Source: a virus
Virus record (IMG/VR): IMGVR_UViG_3300008448_000518
Coordinates: 1 to 26,773 of that record
DNA: 26,773 nt
Direction: 5' to 3' (one strand)
The translations under genes and the position numbers were made by a program. Under the pieces are notes generated by a model. The model saw nothing but the letters and a program-made list of their open reading frames with translations. It did no database searches and was not told the origin of the DNA. This document shows positions 6,339-13,446 of the stretch, one piece after another; position 1 is the first letter of the stretch; each line of letters starts with the position of its first letter.

Positions 6339-6451
6339 TTAGGTGGTTGCTTGAATGGTTTAAACGTCGTGAAGAATTTAGGAAGCGGGAGTGGGCACAC
6401 GTTCCGCCCCCTTCATGGGGAGCCAAGCGTGGTGGGAGGGAGTACTGGTGA
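6335..6451 (+). CDS. Very small basic protein (38 aa)
   Basis: ATG 6335 overlaps the TGA of the HTH-DUF3310 gene (ATGA) and has GAGGAAG six bases upstream. The frame runs 38 codons to TGA 6449-6451, where it overlaps the GTG start of the next gene. The peptide starts MIRWLLEWFKRREEF and ends GGREYW: an amphipathic Trp/Arg-rich helix and a short tail. Overlaps at both ends and the ribosome site support it as a real gene in the translationally coupled chain. Possible roles include a membrane-associating or host-inhibiting peptide, but no function is known. Confidence 0.6.
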   Translation: MIRWLLEWFKRREEFRKREWAHVPPPSWGAKRGGREYW

Positions 6452-6735
6452 AAGAGTGGGAAAAATTAGATGAAGCCGGTTGCCGTCGCCTCTGGGCAGC
6501 GGTCATGTACCAAGCAATTAAAGATGTGGACTGCGGAGATGCGAGAGGTATCAACTGGGTATATGCCCGTCGTAACAGTGTAGGGTCTATGCGATGGATA
6601 TGTGACATGTTGGATCTGGACTACAGCAAACTACAGATGCTTTGCACCACACGAGACGGTCGATCCATGATCTTGCGCCGCTCTGAACAGGGCAAGCGTA
6701 GCCCGAGGTCAATGATCAAGGGTAGGACTACATGA
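6448..6735 (+). CDS. Hypothetical protein (95 aa)
   Basis: The start chosen is GTG 6448. It overlaps the preceding TGA and has a strong GGGAGGGAG site, whereas in-frame starts upstream (6391, 6415) lie inside the small gene before it and have poorer sites. The 95-residue product is helical in its first two thirds, with conserved-looking RNSVGSMRWICDMLDLDYSKL (about 43-63), then a basic tail (RRSEQGKRSPRS). The helix pair could be a DNA-binding fold. No family is recognised. Its TGA overlaps the ATG of the next gene. Confidence 0.65.
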   Translation: MKEWEKLDEAGCRRLWAAVMYQAIKDVDCGDARGINWVYARRNSVGSMRWICDMLDLDYSKLQMLCTTRDGRSMILRRSEQGKRSPRSMIKGRTT

Positions 6736-7082
6736 AGAAGTACGAACGGATATCTCGCTACAACCCGTCTGTACCGTTTGATCTGTACAAGGTGCTGTTG
6801 AGACGCAAGCAGGAATCAAAAAACGGGCGCGTCATGTACAAAGATCTTGTTAAGGAATGGGGTGTTGGGCAGCCATACATGGCTAACGCAGTGTTCCGAG
6901 GGATAAAGCAATATGACTACCGCATCTGGAAGGATAGCCAAGGTGAAAATCGAAATAGAACCCGACCTTTTAGAAGAGGTAACAACAGAGGGGCTGAAGC
7001 GGGTTCTTTTATGTTTGAAGGAAGACTACAAAGGCCGCAAAGCAGGACAACAAATATCCATATTCCACACGGACAAGGATAA
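6732..7082 (+). CDS. Hypothetical protein with long out-of-frame overlap (116 aa)
   Basis: ATG 6732 overlaps the previous TGA. The first about 72 residues look like a real small protein with an HTH-like helical region (MYKDLVKEWGVGQPYMANAV, about 35-54). From about codon 73 the frame is Arg/Asn/Gly-rich and shares its DNA with the next gene in another frame for 140 nt. The tail may simply be an open frame without selection, or the gene could be broken by an indel near 6940 from an ancestor that ended earlier. The N-terminal part is fairly secure; the true C-terminus is not. Confidence 0.55.
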   Translation: MKKYERISRYNPSVPFDLYKVLLRRKQESKNGRVMYKDLVKEWGVGQPYMANAVFRGIKQYDYRIWKDSQGENRNRTRPFRRGNNRGAEAGSFMFEGRLQRPQSRTTNIHIPHGQG

Positions 7083-7149
7083 AGACCTAGCGGAACTGAA
7101 GCGGCACATCGACGCATTTAAACTTGTTTTGAAGTACTACGGAGGCTGA
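6943..7149 (+). CDS. Small conserved-type phage protein (68 aa)
   Basis: The 68-residue product starts VKIEIEPDLLEEV and ends with an acidic-helical DLAELKRHIDAFKLVLKYYG, a pattern I recall from short phage proteins of unknown function in replication gene clusters. GTG 6943 is preferred because GGAAGGA lies eight bases upstream and the family-like sequence begins there. ATG 6913 would add ten residues that merely mirror the other frame. It overlaps the preceding gene's frame by 140 nt. No function known. Confidence 0.6.
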   Translation: MKIEIEPDLLEEVTTEGLKRVLLCLKEDYKGRKAGQQISIFHTDKDKDLAELKRHIDAFKLVLKYYGG

Positions 7150-7152
7150 ACC

Positions 7153-7362
7153 ATGAAAATAGTAGATGATGAATCACCACCGGGAGCGTGGAAGGACGAG
7201 ATGAAGGCCGCCCCTTGGGGCTATGGTCAGAGCCAGTTAAAGAAAGTAGAGACCGCAATAAACAACGTCCGTAAGGCAGGTATGTGGGAAGAAGCGCATA
7301 TTTTGTCGTTAGAAATCAGGACGTTACAGATGGAGATTGAGAACCTATCTGGTTTAAAGTGA
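7153..7362 (+). CDS. Small hypothetical protein (69 aa)
   Basis: This is a 69-residue, highly charged and mostly helical protein with a predicted pair of helices (QLKKVETAINNVRKAG, then EEAHILSLEIRTLQMEIENL) and no cysteine or membrane segment. ATG 7153 has GGAGG just upstream, within the end of the previous gene, so translation is probably coupled. Function is unknown; the helix pair could support dimerisation. Confidence 0.65.
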   Translation: MKIVDDESPPGAWKDEMKAAPWGYGQSQLKKVETAINNVRKAGMWEEAHILSLEIRTLQMEIENLSGLK

Positions 7363-7384
7363 AACATTCGGGGGGTAAAATGTT
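7363..7384 (+). promoter_or_regulatory. Small hairpin before the acetyltransferase gene
   Basis: AACATT (7363-7368) and AATGTT (7379-7384) form a 6-bp stem. The 10-nt loop holds GGGGGG (7370-7375), the only Shine-Dalgarno-like tract before ATG 7390. The G run could alternatively pair with CCCC at 7386-7389 beside the start codon. The stem is weak, so a regulatory role is tentative. Confidence 0.3.
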
Positions 7385-7389
7385 GCCCC

Positions 7390-7815
7390 ATGAAGATCAC
7401 TTACGGCCAAGTAGATGCTTCTGATCCGGGGGTCAAGCGGCAACTGAAGGTGCTGCAAAAGGCATGTCTCCCTGCGGATAGCCTTTATTTCCCGGAAGAT
7501 GGGGTGTGGTGGATGGCGTACCACAAGAATACCCCAGTAGGTTTTAGCTGCTTGTCACCATCGCAGCAGATGGAAGATGGGATTTATTTAGGACGCTGCG
7601 GTGTGCTGAGTGCGTACAGGGGGTATGGCATTCAGCGGCAGATGATACGGATACGAGTTCAGTGGGCTAGGAGGCATGAGTATAGATGGGCTGTGTCGGA
7701 TACCACCGACAACATACCGAGTGCCAACAACCTGATCTCGTGTGGCTTCAGACTCTACACCCCCAAAGTTTTGTACTCGTTCGCACGAGCGCTGTACTGG
7801 CGTAAGAGGTTGTAG
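7390..7815 (+). CDS. GNAT-family N-acetyltransferase
   Basis: The 141-residue length and motif order fit the GNAT fold. Strand 4 and motif A are seen in GRCGVLSAYRGYGIQRQMI (residues about 68-86), with the acetyl-CoA pyrophosphate loop RGYG at 77-80. Motif B is seen as NIPSANNLISCGF (108-120), ending in the usual GF. These enzymes transfer an acetyl group from acetyl-CoA to an amine. In phages they may modify host proteins, a toxin or small molecules; the substrate here is unknown. ATG 7390 lacks a close ribosome site, and the G-rich tract 14 bases upstream sits in a hairpin loop. The next gene begins 8 nt later. Confidence 0.82.
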   Translation: MKITYGQVDASDPGVKRQLKVLQKACLPADSLYFPEDGVWWMAYHKNTPVGFSCLSPSQQMEDGIYLGRCGVLSAYRGYGIQRQMIRIRVQWARRHEYRWAVSDTTDNIPSANNLISCGFRLYTPKVLYSFARALYWRKRL

Positions 7816-7823
7816 GGGGTTCG

Positions 7824-8204
7824 ATGCCATTCAAAGATCCGGTCAAACGAAAGGCCATGCAGAAGTTGTACGCACGTAAGTGGTACGAAGGAAATAGACA
7901 AGAAGTTATTAAGAAAGCGAGGAAGGGCAGAGATAAAAACAGAACAGAGTGGGTCGCATACAAGTCGAAGCAGCGATGTAGTCACTGCCGAAAGAAACAC
8001 CCGGCGATCATTGACTTTCATCATGTGATCAAGGAAGGTAAGCGATCCGTTAACTATTTGGCTGTGAGGCAAAGAAACATAGCCGAAGCCATCAAAGAGG
8101 CAGAAGAGAAGTGCATACCGCTCTGCTCCAACTGCCATCGAATACTGCATTGGAACCTAACACAAAAGGCAATGCGTAAAAGGAGAAAGAAGAGTGCAAA
8201 TTGA
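7824..8204 (+). CDS. HNH-type endonuclease-like protein
   Basis: This 126-residue basic protein has a helical N-terminus rich in Lys/Arg and a C-terminal zinc-finger-type HNH arrangement. It shows CSHC at 52-55, DFHH at 64-67 with the likely catalytic His, and CSNCH at 101-105 followed by His109. This pattern is common in phage HNH proteins, including free-standing homing-type nucleases. Cys pairs would bind a structural zinc while the His residues hold the catalytic metal. The start ATG 7824 lies close after the acetyltransferase gene. Target DNA is unknown, and whether it is selfish or part of phage DNA processing cannot be said. Confidence 0.78.
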   Translation: MPFKDPVKRKAMQKLYARKWYEGNRQEVIKKARKGRDKNRTEWVAYKSKQRCSHCRKKHPAIIDFHHVIKEGKRSVNYLAVRQRNIAEAIKEAEEKCIPLCSNCHRILHWNLTQKAMRKRRKKSAN

Positions 8205-8406
8205 AGACGACATACTGGATTTGATTCAGGCTCTACCCAACAACATTAACGACGCTACGACTACAACAGAGATGAAGTTCCTGACTGTAGGCAGTGTGTT
8301 GTGGGCTTGCCGTGACGAGATCATTTGGTTACGTAAAGAAGTAGCGAGGTTGAAACGTGAGCGTGGTAGTAAAAAAGGAAAGAAGGTGTACCGAGTGCAA
8401 ACGTAA
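8194..8406 (+). CDS. Small hypothetical protein with C-terminal coiled segment (70 aa)
   Basis: GTG 8194 overlaps the HNH gene by 11 nt and has AGGAG eight bases upstream. The 70-residue product has an acidic N-terminus (MQIEDDILDLIQAL), a Thr-rich middle and a basic helical C-terminus (EIIWLRKEVARLKRERGSKK). The acidic-to-basic layout is common among small phage accessory proteins. No function is recognised. Its end overlaps the start of the zinc-finger gene by 50 nt. Confidence 0.6.
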   Translation: MQIEDDILDLIQALPNNINDATTTTEMKFLTVGSVLWACRDEIIWLRKEVARLKRERGSKKGKKVYRVQT

Positions 8407-8554
8407 GTTTGCTACGCCCGAGTCGTTTAGATCACATAAATATAAGTTTGGCAGTTGCCGTTCGCTTGAAGCGTTGGCACTAGCCGGGTTCATCGAGACC
8501 GGGAAAGGTTGGCACTACACTAGAGCGCAAAAGAATGAACATTCTGACGATTGA
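8357..8554 (+). CDS. Small C2HC zinc-finger-like protein
   Basis: The 65-residue protein carries CTECKRKF (Cys11, Cys14), then RSH (His27) and GSC (Cys34), spaced like a C2H2/C2HC zinc finger. Aromatic and hydrophobic residues sit at the usual finger core positions. It likely binds DNA, RNA or a protein partner. GTG 8357 overlaps the previous gene by 50 nt and has GAGG eight bases upstream. Its last 20 nt overlap the polymerase gene, so its translation may feed into that of the polymerase. Zinc binding is inferred from spacing. Confidence 0.65.
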   Translation: MSVVVKKERRCTECKRKFATPESFRSHKYKFGSCRSLEALALAGFIETGKGWHYTRAQKNEHSDD

Positions 8555-10361
8555 TTTTGAAACGTACTACGACAAGGAGTTCTCCTTGTCCAAGATGACC
8601 ACTGAAGAATACATACGCGACGACCGGTTTGAAGTAATCGGTTTAGCCGTTGCGTTAAATGATTCCGCGCCGGAGTGGTTTAGCGGGACACGTAAAGAAG
8701 TTTCCGACTGGTTAGCGAAGTTTGACTGGGCGAACTCTTTCGTATTAGCACACAACATGCAGTTTGACGGGGCGATCCTGTCATGGCTGTTCGGTATAAA
8801 GCCGAAGGGTTGGCTCGACACCTTGTGTATGGCACGAGCGAAGCATGGCGTAGAGGCGGGGGGAAGTCTCAAAGCCTTATCAGAACGATACCAACTAGGA
8901 GTGAAAGGCAATGAAGTTGTTAACGCGCTTGGCAGACGCCGTATGGATTTTTCTCCAGAGGATCTTACTAAGTACGCTGATTATTGTATTAATGATTGTG
9001 TCCTTACCTATGATCTATTTAATAAACTGGTTGATGGATTCCCTAGAAAGGAACTCCGAGTCATCGACCTGACACTACGGATGTTCATCGAGCCGACGCT
9101 GGAGTTGGATCTCCCGTTGCTTGAAGCACATCTGGAGTCGGTGAAAGAAAAGAAGGCTGCACTACTGGCGGCTGCGGCAGCAGACCGGGACTCGCTGATG
9201 AGTAACGAGAAGTTTGCCCTACTGCTTTCAACGCTCGGCGTGGAACCACCCAAGAAAATATCTGCACGCACACAGAAAGAAACGTGGGCGTTCGCGAAGA
9301 CCGATGAAGAGTTCAAGGCGTTACTTAGCCATCCAGACCCACGTGTACAGACGTTGGTGGGAGCGCGGTTGGGGACCAAGACCACCCTTGAAGAGACACG
9401 CACACAGCGGTTTATAGACATCGCTTTGCGGGGGGCCTTGCCTGTACCTATTAAGTACTACGCCGCCCACACTGGTCGGTGGGGTGGGGACGACAAGATC
9501 AACCTGCAAAACCTACCGTCTCGTGGGGCGAACGGGGGCAAGTTGAAGAAGGCCATTCAAGCCCCGAAGGGTCACGTGATGATTGACTGTGACTCCTCGC
9601 AGATCGAAGCCCGTACGGTGGCATGGCTCGCAGGGCAGCAGGATTTGGTCGATGCCTTTGAGAAGGGCGAAGACGTTTACAAGATCATGGCCTCAGCCAT
9701 CTACAACAAGCCGGTGGAGGAAGTCACCAAGGACGAGCGGTTCGTGGGTAAGACTACGATTCTTGGAGCCGGTTATGGGATGGGGGCTGCCAAGTTCCAG
9801 ATGCAGTTAAAGACGTTCGGTGTGGACACGGAGTTGGAGGAGTGTAAACGCATCATTGATGTCTATAGACGTACATACCCGTCCATTACCGCACTTTGGC
9901 GACAAGGTCAGAAGTGTGTGGAGTCCATCCTAACCCTGAACGCTGCGACGTTTGGTGTGGTCGATGCAGTCCAGTTTGATCCGAGGGAGTCCGGGTTCCT
10001 ACTACCAAGCGGGTTGTGGCAACGGTACGAAGGACTGCGGAAGGTAACGGATGCCGATGGTAAAGACCAGTATGAGTACTGGACGCGCAAAGGAACCACA
10101 AAGATTTATGGCGGAAAGGTAGTTGAAAACATCTGCCAAGCTGTTGCAAGATGCGTAATCGCTGAACAAATGGTACGCATTTCAAAGAGGTACAAGGTTG
10201 TCTTAACGGTACATGACGCTGTTGCCTGTATCGCTCCCGAAGCGGAAGCCGAGGAAGCCCAAAGGTACGTAGAGGAATGTATGCGGTGGAGACCTGAATG
10301 GGCGGCAACGCTCCCCCTGAACTGCGAATCTGGAGTAGGCAAAAGTTACGGGGATTGTTGA
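8535..10361 (+). CDS. Family A DNA polymerase with 3'-5' exonuclease
   Basis: This 608-residue replicative polymerase has an N-terminal proofreading domain with ExoI DFE (Asp7, Glu9), ExoII HNMQFD (Asp78) and ExoIII Y-x3-D (Tyr150, Asp154). Polymerase motif A is DCDSSQIEAR, Asp353 being the metal ligand; Ser354 replaces the usual Tyr of DYSQIE. Motif B runs from Arg401 through Lys406 to Tyr414-Gly415. Motif C is VHD (His560, Asp561). The residue equivalent to Phe762 of E. coli Pol I (Tyr526 of T7) is Leu410. It is shorter than T7 gp5 (704 residues), and all catalytic residues are present. TGATG overlap couples it to the nuclease gene. Confidence 0.95.
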   Translation: MNILTIDFETYYDKEFSLSKMTTEEYIRDDRFEVIGLAVALNDSAPEWFSGTRKEVSDWLAKFDWANSFVLAHNMQFDGAILSWLFGIKPKGWLDTLCMARAKHGVEAGGSLKALSERYQLGVKGNEVVNALGRRRMDFSPEDLTKYADYCINDCVLTYDLFNKLVDGFPRKELRVIDLTLRMFIEPTLELDLPLLEAHLESVKEKKAALLAAAAADRDSLMSNEKFALLLSTLGVEPPKKISARTQKETWAFAKTDEEFKALLSHPDPRVQTLVGARLGTKTTLEETRTQRFIDIALRGALPVPIKYYAAHTGRWGGDDKINLQNLPSRGANGGKLKKAIQAPKGHVMIDCDSSQIEARTVAWLAGQQDLVDAFEKGEDVYKIMASAIYNKPVEEVTKDERFVGKTTILGAGYGMGAAKFQMQLKTFGVDTELEECKRIIDVYRRTYPSITALWRQGQKCVESILTLNAATFGVVDAVQFDPRESGFLLPSGLWQRYEGLRKVTDADGKDQYEYWTRKGTTKIYGGKVVENICQAVARCVIAEQMVRISKRYKVVLTVHDAVACIAPEAEAEEAQRYVEECMRWRPEWAATLPLNCESGVGKSYGDC

Positions 10362-11026
10362 TGGCTATTAATTACAGTTGGTCTTACTCGTCGTTGGATT
10401 TGTTTATTCAATGCCCACACAAGTATTACCGTCTCAAGGTCAAGAAGGACATCAAGGAGCCGACGAGTGAACATCTGGTGTACGGACTGGACGTACACAA
10501 AGCCGCCGAAGACTACATCAAGGAAGGCAAACCGATACCCGAGAAGTTCGCGTTCATCAAACCGTTACTGGACAGACTCAACGCTTACGAAGGCGAGAAG
10601 TTATGCGAGTACCGGATGGGACTGACTCGCAATCTGGAGCCGTGTGGCTTTTTCGACAAGGGTGTGTGGTGGCGCGGCGTAGCAGATTTGATTATCCTGA
10701 ACGGTGACTCTGCAAAAATAGTGGATTACAAGACGGGAAAGTCGTCTAAACATGCTGATACGAAGCAGTTGGAGATCCTGTCGCTGGCGGTGTTCAAGCA
10801 CTTCCCGCAGGTCAAGCGGGTCAAAGGTGGCCTACTGTTCGTAGTTGCTAACGAGTTCGTCAAGGGCGACTTTGATGCGGAGAAGAGCGACATCTACTGG
10901 CAACGGTGGCTTACCAATACGGGACAGTTGGAGAAGGCATTTGAGTTCGACGTATGGAACGCTCGACCTAACTTCACCTGCAAGAAGTGGTGTCCTGTAA
11001 AGGACTGTGTGCATAACGGGAGATAA
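10361..11026 (+). CDS. Cas4/RecB-like PD-(D/E)xK nuclease, probable iron-sulfur protein
   Basis: The 221-residue protein shows the RecB/Cas4 nuclease order: SYSSLDLFIQCPHKYY (residues 8-23), GLDVH with His46, RGVADLI with Asp109, VDYKTGK with Asp122 and Lys124, and Gln136 of the QxxxY-like helix. One cysteine before the nuclease core (Cys18) and three after it (Cys207, 211, 216) reproduce the layout that holds a 4Fe-4S cluster in Cas4 and AddB. These proteins are 5'-3' exonucleases or flap nucleases. The start is ATG 10361, overlapping the polymerase stop; the in-frame ATG 10298 lies inside the polymerase gene. It probably processes ends in replication or recombination. There is no CRISPR array or Cas1 nearby. 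Confidence 0.87.
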   Translation: MAINYSWSYSSLDLFIQCPHKYYRLKVKKDIKEPTSEHLVYGLDVHKAAEDYIKEGKPIPEKFAFIKPLLDRLNAYEGEKLCEYRMGLTRNLEPCGFFDKGVWWRGVADLIILNGDSAKIVDYKTGKSSKHADTKQLEILSLAVFKHFPQVKRVKGGLLFVVANEFVKGDFDAEKSDIYWQRWLTNTGQLEKAFEFDVWNARPNFTCKKWCPVKDCVHNGR

Positions 11027-11028
11027 CT

Positions 11029-11352
11029 ATGAGTGACATCAAGATACAGTTGAGCCATTCAGACCCAGATCGGGTATGGATGCACGATTACGAATATACC
11101 TATCCTGAAAGTAACGACGGCGGTAACGGCGATTACTTAATACTTAAGATCACTAACAACTGTGGCAATCCTATAGCCGCTTTAGGGTTTGATGGGACTA
11201 GTACTGATCCAATATTCAACGAAGATGGAATTCAGGAATTACATATTAGGATAGACGGTGCGATGGAAATATCGGCCTTGAAGGATATGCTTGGGTTGAT
11301 TGAAAAAGCCCACGAAGTTCAAAACTCACTTAGGAGGAAACATGGCACGTGA
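11029..11352 (+). CDS. Hypothetical acidic protein (107 aa)
   Basis: The 107-residue product is acidic and probably beta-rich in its first two thirds (DYLILKITNNCGNPIAALGF), then helical (SALKDMLGLIEKAHEV). It starts at ATG 11029, two bases after the nuclease gene, and overlaps the HNH gene by 11 nt. No catalytic motif, membrane segment or family is recognised. Position suggests an accessory to the replication cluster. Confidence 0.65.
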   Translation: MSDIKIQLSHSDPDRVWMHDYEYTYPESNDGGNGDYLILKITNNCGNPIAALGFDGTSTDPIFNEDGIQELHIRIDGAMEISALKDMLGLIEKAHEVQNSLRRKHGT

Positions 11353-11593
11353 TTACCGTCGTGAATACGACAACTACCAAGGCAAACCGGAACAGATCAA
11401 GAACCGCGCTAAGCGCAACTCTGCTCGCGCCAAGATGATGAAGGCCGGGCGTGTGGCTAAAGGCGACGGTAAAGATGTTGACCACAAAGTCCCTCTTAGC
11501 AAGGGCGGCTCTGCCAAGAGCAGTAACTTAAAAGTTACTAGTGTTCACGCCAATCGTTCATACAAGCGACAGAAGGACAGGAAACCTGCGTAA
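11342..11593 (+). CDS. Small HNH endonuclease-like protein (83 aa)
   Basis: ATG 11342 is chosen because it has an excellent AGGAGG site at 11332-11337; a longer frame from 11300 lies inside the previous gene. The 83-residue basic product has DVDHKVPLSKGG (residues 45-56, with Asp47-His48), then SNL (Asn62) and ANRSYKR (Asn71), the classic D-H...N...N layout of minimal HNH nucleases. No zinc cysteines are present, unlike the HNH protein at 7824. It may nick DNA during packaging or recombination, or act in host DNA breakdown. Confidence 0.78.
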   Translation: MARDYRREYDNYQGKPEQIKNRAKRNSARAKMMKAGRVAKGDGKDVDHKVPLSKGGSAKSSNLKVTSVHANRSYKRQKDRKPA

Positions 11594-11868
11594 TGAAAAC
11601 ACGAGAACTAGAAGTAGACGAACGAATAAAAAAACTTCGGCTGCAACTTAAGGAAAAGAACTCTAGAATAAAGCATTTAAAAGAGCAAATTGATTTTTAT
11701 CAAGGCGTTCGTAGGACGGATTACGTCAGATTTACTCATTTGTTCGACACTCACGAGCGGTTAAAAAGAAAGTTTGAAGCCAACTTTAAGTTTCACGAAT
11801 ACATTAAAGATGTACTGGACGAAACGGCTGACTTAATGGAATCAGCAGATGCAGATCATCGACAATAA
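11593..11868 (+). CDS. Coiled-coil protein (91 aa)
   Basis: The 91-residue product starts at ATG 11593, sharing the last base of the HNH stop (TAATG). It is highly charged; residues about 3-36 (ending in KNSRIKHLKEQIDFY) show heptad-like spacing of Leu/Ile and are likely coiled coil, followed by helical segments. There are no cysteines or catalytic motifs. The last 20 nt overlap the SNF2-like helicase gene. A structural or adaptor role for the helicase or replication genes is possible but unproven. Confidence 0.65.
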   Translation: MKTRELEVDERIKKLRLQLKEKNSRIKHLKEQIDFYQGVRRTDYVRFTHLFDTHERLKRKFEANFKFHEYIKDVLDETADLMESADADHRQ

Positions 11869-13411
11869 GGCGTTACTGATTAGAGTGCGAGAGCCGCAAC
11901 GGATTACGTCAGTCATCCGTACAGCGAAACAGCTAAACGCTACCGATGTGCTTGTGAGATGGGGTGTGGAAGAAGCGCAGATCTTAAAGAACCTGCGCCT
12001 CAAGGATGTGCCGTCCCCGATCATGGGGAACTACAACTGGCCGGGACTGCAAAAGCCGTTCAAGCACCAGTACACAACCGCAGCGTTCCTGACCCTGAAC
12101 CGTAGGGCGTTCTGTTTTAACGAGCAGGGCACAGGCAAGACCGCCTCGGCCATCTGGGCGGCTGACTACCTGATGCAGCAGGGGCTGATCCGTAGAGTAC
12201 TTGTACTGTGTCCGTTGTCGATCATGCAGTCGGCATGGGAGAACGACCTATTCAAGTTTGCTACGCACCGTACGTGCGCTATCGCACACAGTTACTCGAA
12301 AGAGAAACGCATCAAGGCGGTCGAGAGCGATGCAGAGTTTGTTATCTGTAACTTTGACGGGCTGGATATCGTCAAGGATGCGGTGATCCGTAGCGGGTTC
12401 GATCTTGTCATTATCGACGAGGCCAACGCATATAAGAACGTTTCCACAAAACGCTGGAAGGTTCTCAACAGTATCCTCAACCCGTCCACATGGGTCTGGA
12501 TGATGACCGGTACTCCCGCAGCGCAAGCCCCTACGGACGCATATGGGCTGGCCAAGATCATCAATCCCAACGGCGTACCGAAGTTCTTTGGTTCGTTCAG
12601 AGATCGGGTGCTGACCAAGATCACGCAGTTTAAGTGGGTTCCGCGTCCCCAGTCTGAGCAGATTGTTCACGAAGCCTTGCAACCTGCAATACGGTTCACC
12701 AAGGACGAGTGTCTTGACCTGCCAGAAATGACCTATGTCATGCGTGACATACCATTGACCCCGCAGCAAAAGACCTACTACGAAGAGATTCGTAAACAGA
12801 TGTTGACTATTGCTGCCGGTGAAGAGATCACGGCGGTAAACGCAGCGGCAAGCCTAAACAAACTGCTCCAGTTGTCATGTGGCGCGGTCTACTCGGATAG
12901 TGGTGAGGTGGTTGCGTTCGATGCGAAGAACCGCATGAAGGCGCTACTGGAGGTCGTCGAGGAGGCGAGCCAGAAGGTAATCGTATTCGCTCCATATCGT
13001 CATGCTATTGAGATCATTGCTGAGGAATTAACTGCCAACAAAATCCCATGCGAGATCATCAACGGGGCTGTACCCGTAAGCAAACGCACGGAAATTTTCA
13101 AGAAGTTTCAAGAAGATAAAGACCCACGAGTGTTGGTCATTCAGCCACAAGCCGCAGCACACGGCGTAACGCTACACGCTGCCAACGTGGTTGTCTGGTG
13201 GGGTCCAATAACGTCTATTGAGACTTATTTGCAAGCAAACGCCCGAGTTCACCGTGCGGGTCAACATCACCCCTGTACGGTCGTGCACCTGCAAGGCAGT
13301 CCGGTTGAGCAACGCATCTACAAGATGTTGTCTCAGAAATTGGATGTACACACAAAGTTGGTCGAACTATATCGAAATTTTGTCGAGGAGTCGCTTGACA
13401 ATGTAAAGTAG
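11849..13411 (+). CDS. SNF2-type superfamily 2 helicase/ATPase
   Basis: The 520-residue protein has all main SF2 signatures. It shows KHQ (72-74), Walker A EQGTGKT (92-98), motif Ia VLCPLSI (119-125), motif II VIIDEAN (187-193), motif III TGTP (220-223), a second RecA-like domain starting VIVFAPY, and motif VI QANARVHRAGQ (462-472) with the arginine fingers. Motif II reads DEAN rather than the common DEAH/DEGH. The QARAHRxGQ-like motif VI places it with SNF2 ATPases, which move along duplex DNA or remodel protein-DNA complexes. Compact SNF2 genes are frequent in phage replication cassettes and may clear proteins from DNA or assist recombination. The start is ATG 11849, overlapping the previous gene. 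Confidence 0.9.
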   Translation: MQIIDNKALLIRVREPQRITSVIRTAKQLNATDVLVRWGVEEAQILKNLRLKDVPSPIMGNYNWPGLQKPFKHQYTTAAFLTLNRRAFCFNEQGTGKTASAIWAADYLMQQGLIRRVLVLCPLSIMQSAWENDLFKFATHRTCAIAHSYSKEKRIKAVESDAEFVICNFDGLDIVKDAVIRSGFDLVIIDEANAYKNVSTKRWKVLNSILNPSTWVWMMTGTPAAQAPTDAYGLAKIINPNGVPKFFGSFRDRVLTKITQFKWVPRPQSEQIVHEALQPAIRFTKDECLDLPEMTYVMRDIPLTPQQKTYYEEIRKQMLTIAAGEEITAVNAAASLNKLLQLSCGAVYSDSGEVVAFDAKNRMKALLEVVEEASQKVIVFAPYRHAIEIIAEELTANKIPCEIINGAVPVSKRTEIFKKFQEDKDPRVLVIQPQAAAHGVTLHAANVVVWWGPITSIETYLQANARVHRAGQHHPCTVVHLQGSPVEQRIYKMLSQKLDVHTKLVELYRNFVEESLDNVK

Positions 13412-13423
13412 GAGAGCTAAATT
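13395..13423 (+). promoter_or_regulatory. Candidate internal promoter before the 126-aa gene
   Basis: A consensus TTGACA (13395-13400) is followed after 17 nt by TAAATT (13418-13423), a four-of-six match to the -10 box. It overlaps the end of the SNF2 gene and would start about 17 nt before ATG 13447. It could raise expression of the abundant ssDNA-binding candidate downstream. Confidence 0.45.
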
Positions 13424-13446
13424 CATAAACCCGTGAGGAGAATACT

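Noticed and set aside
10298-10360. Upstream start for the Cas4-like gene
   Set aside because: It would add residues encoded inside the polymerase gene, and the domain begins directly after ATG 10361, which overlaps the polymerase stop.
10361-11026. CRISPR-Cas locus suggested by the Cas4-like protein
   Set aside because: No repeat-spacer array and no Cas1, Cas2 or effector gene is present in the window.
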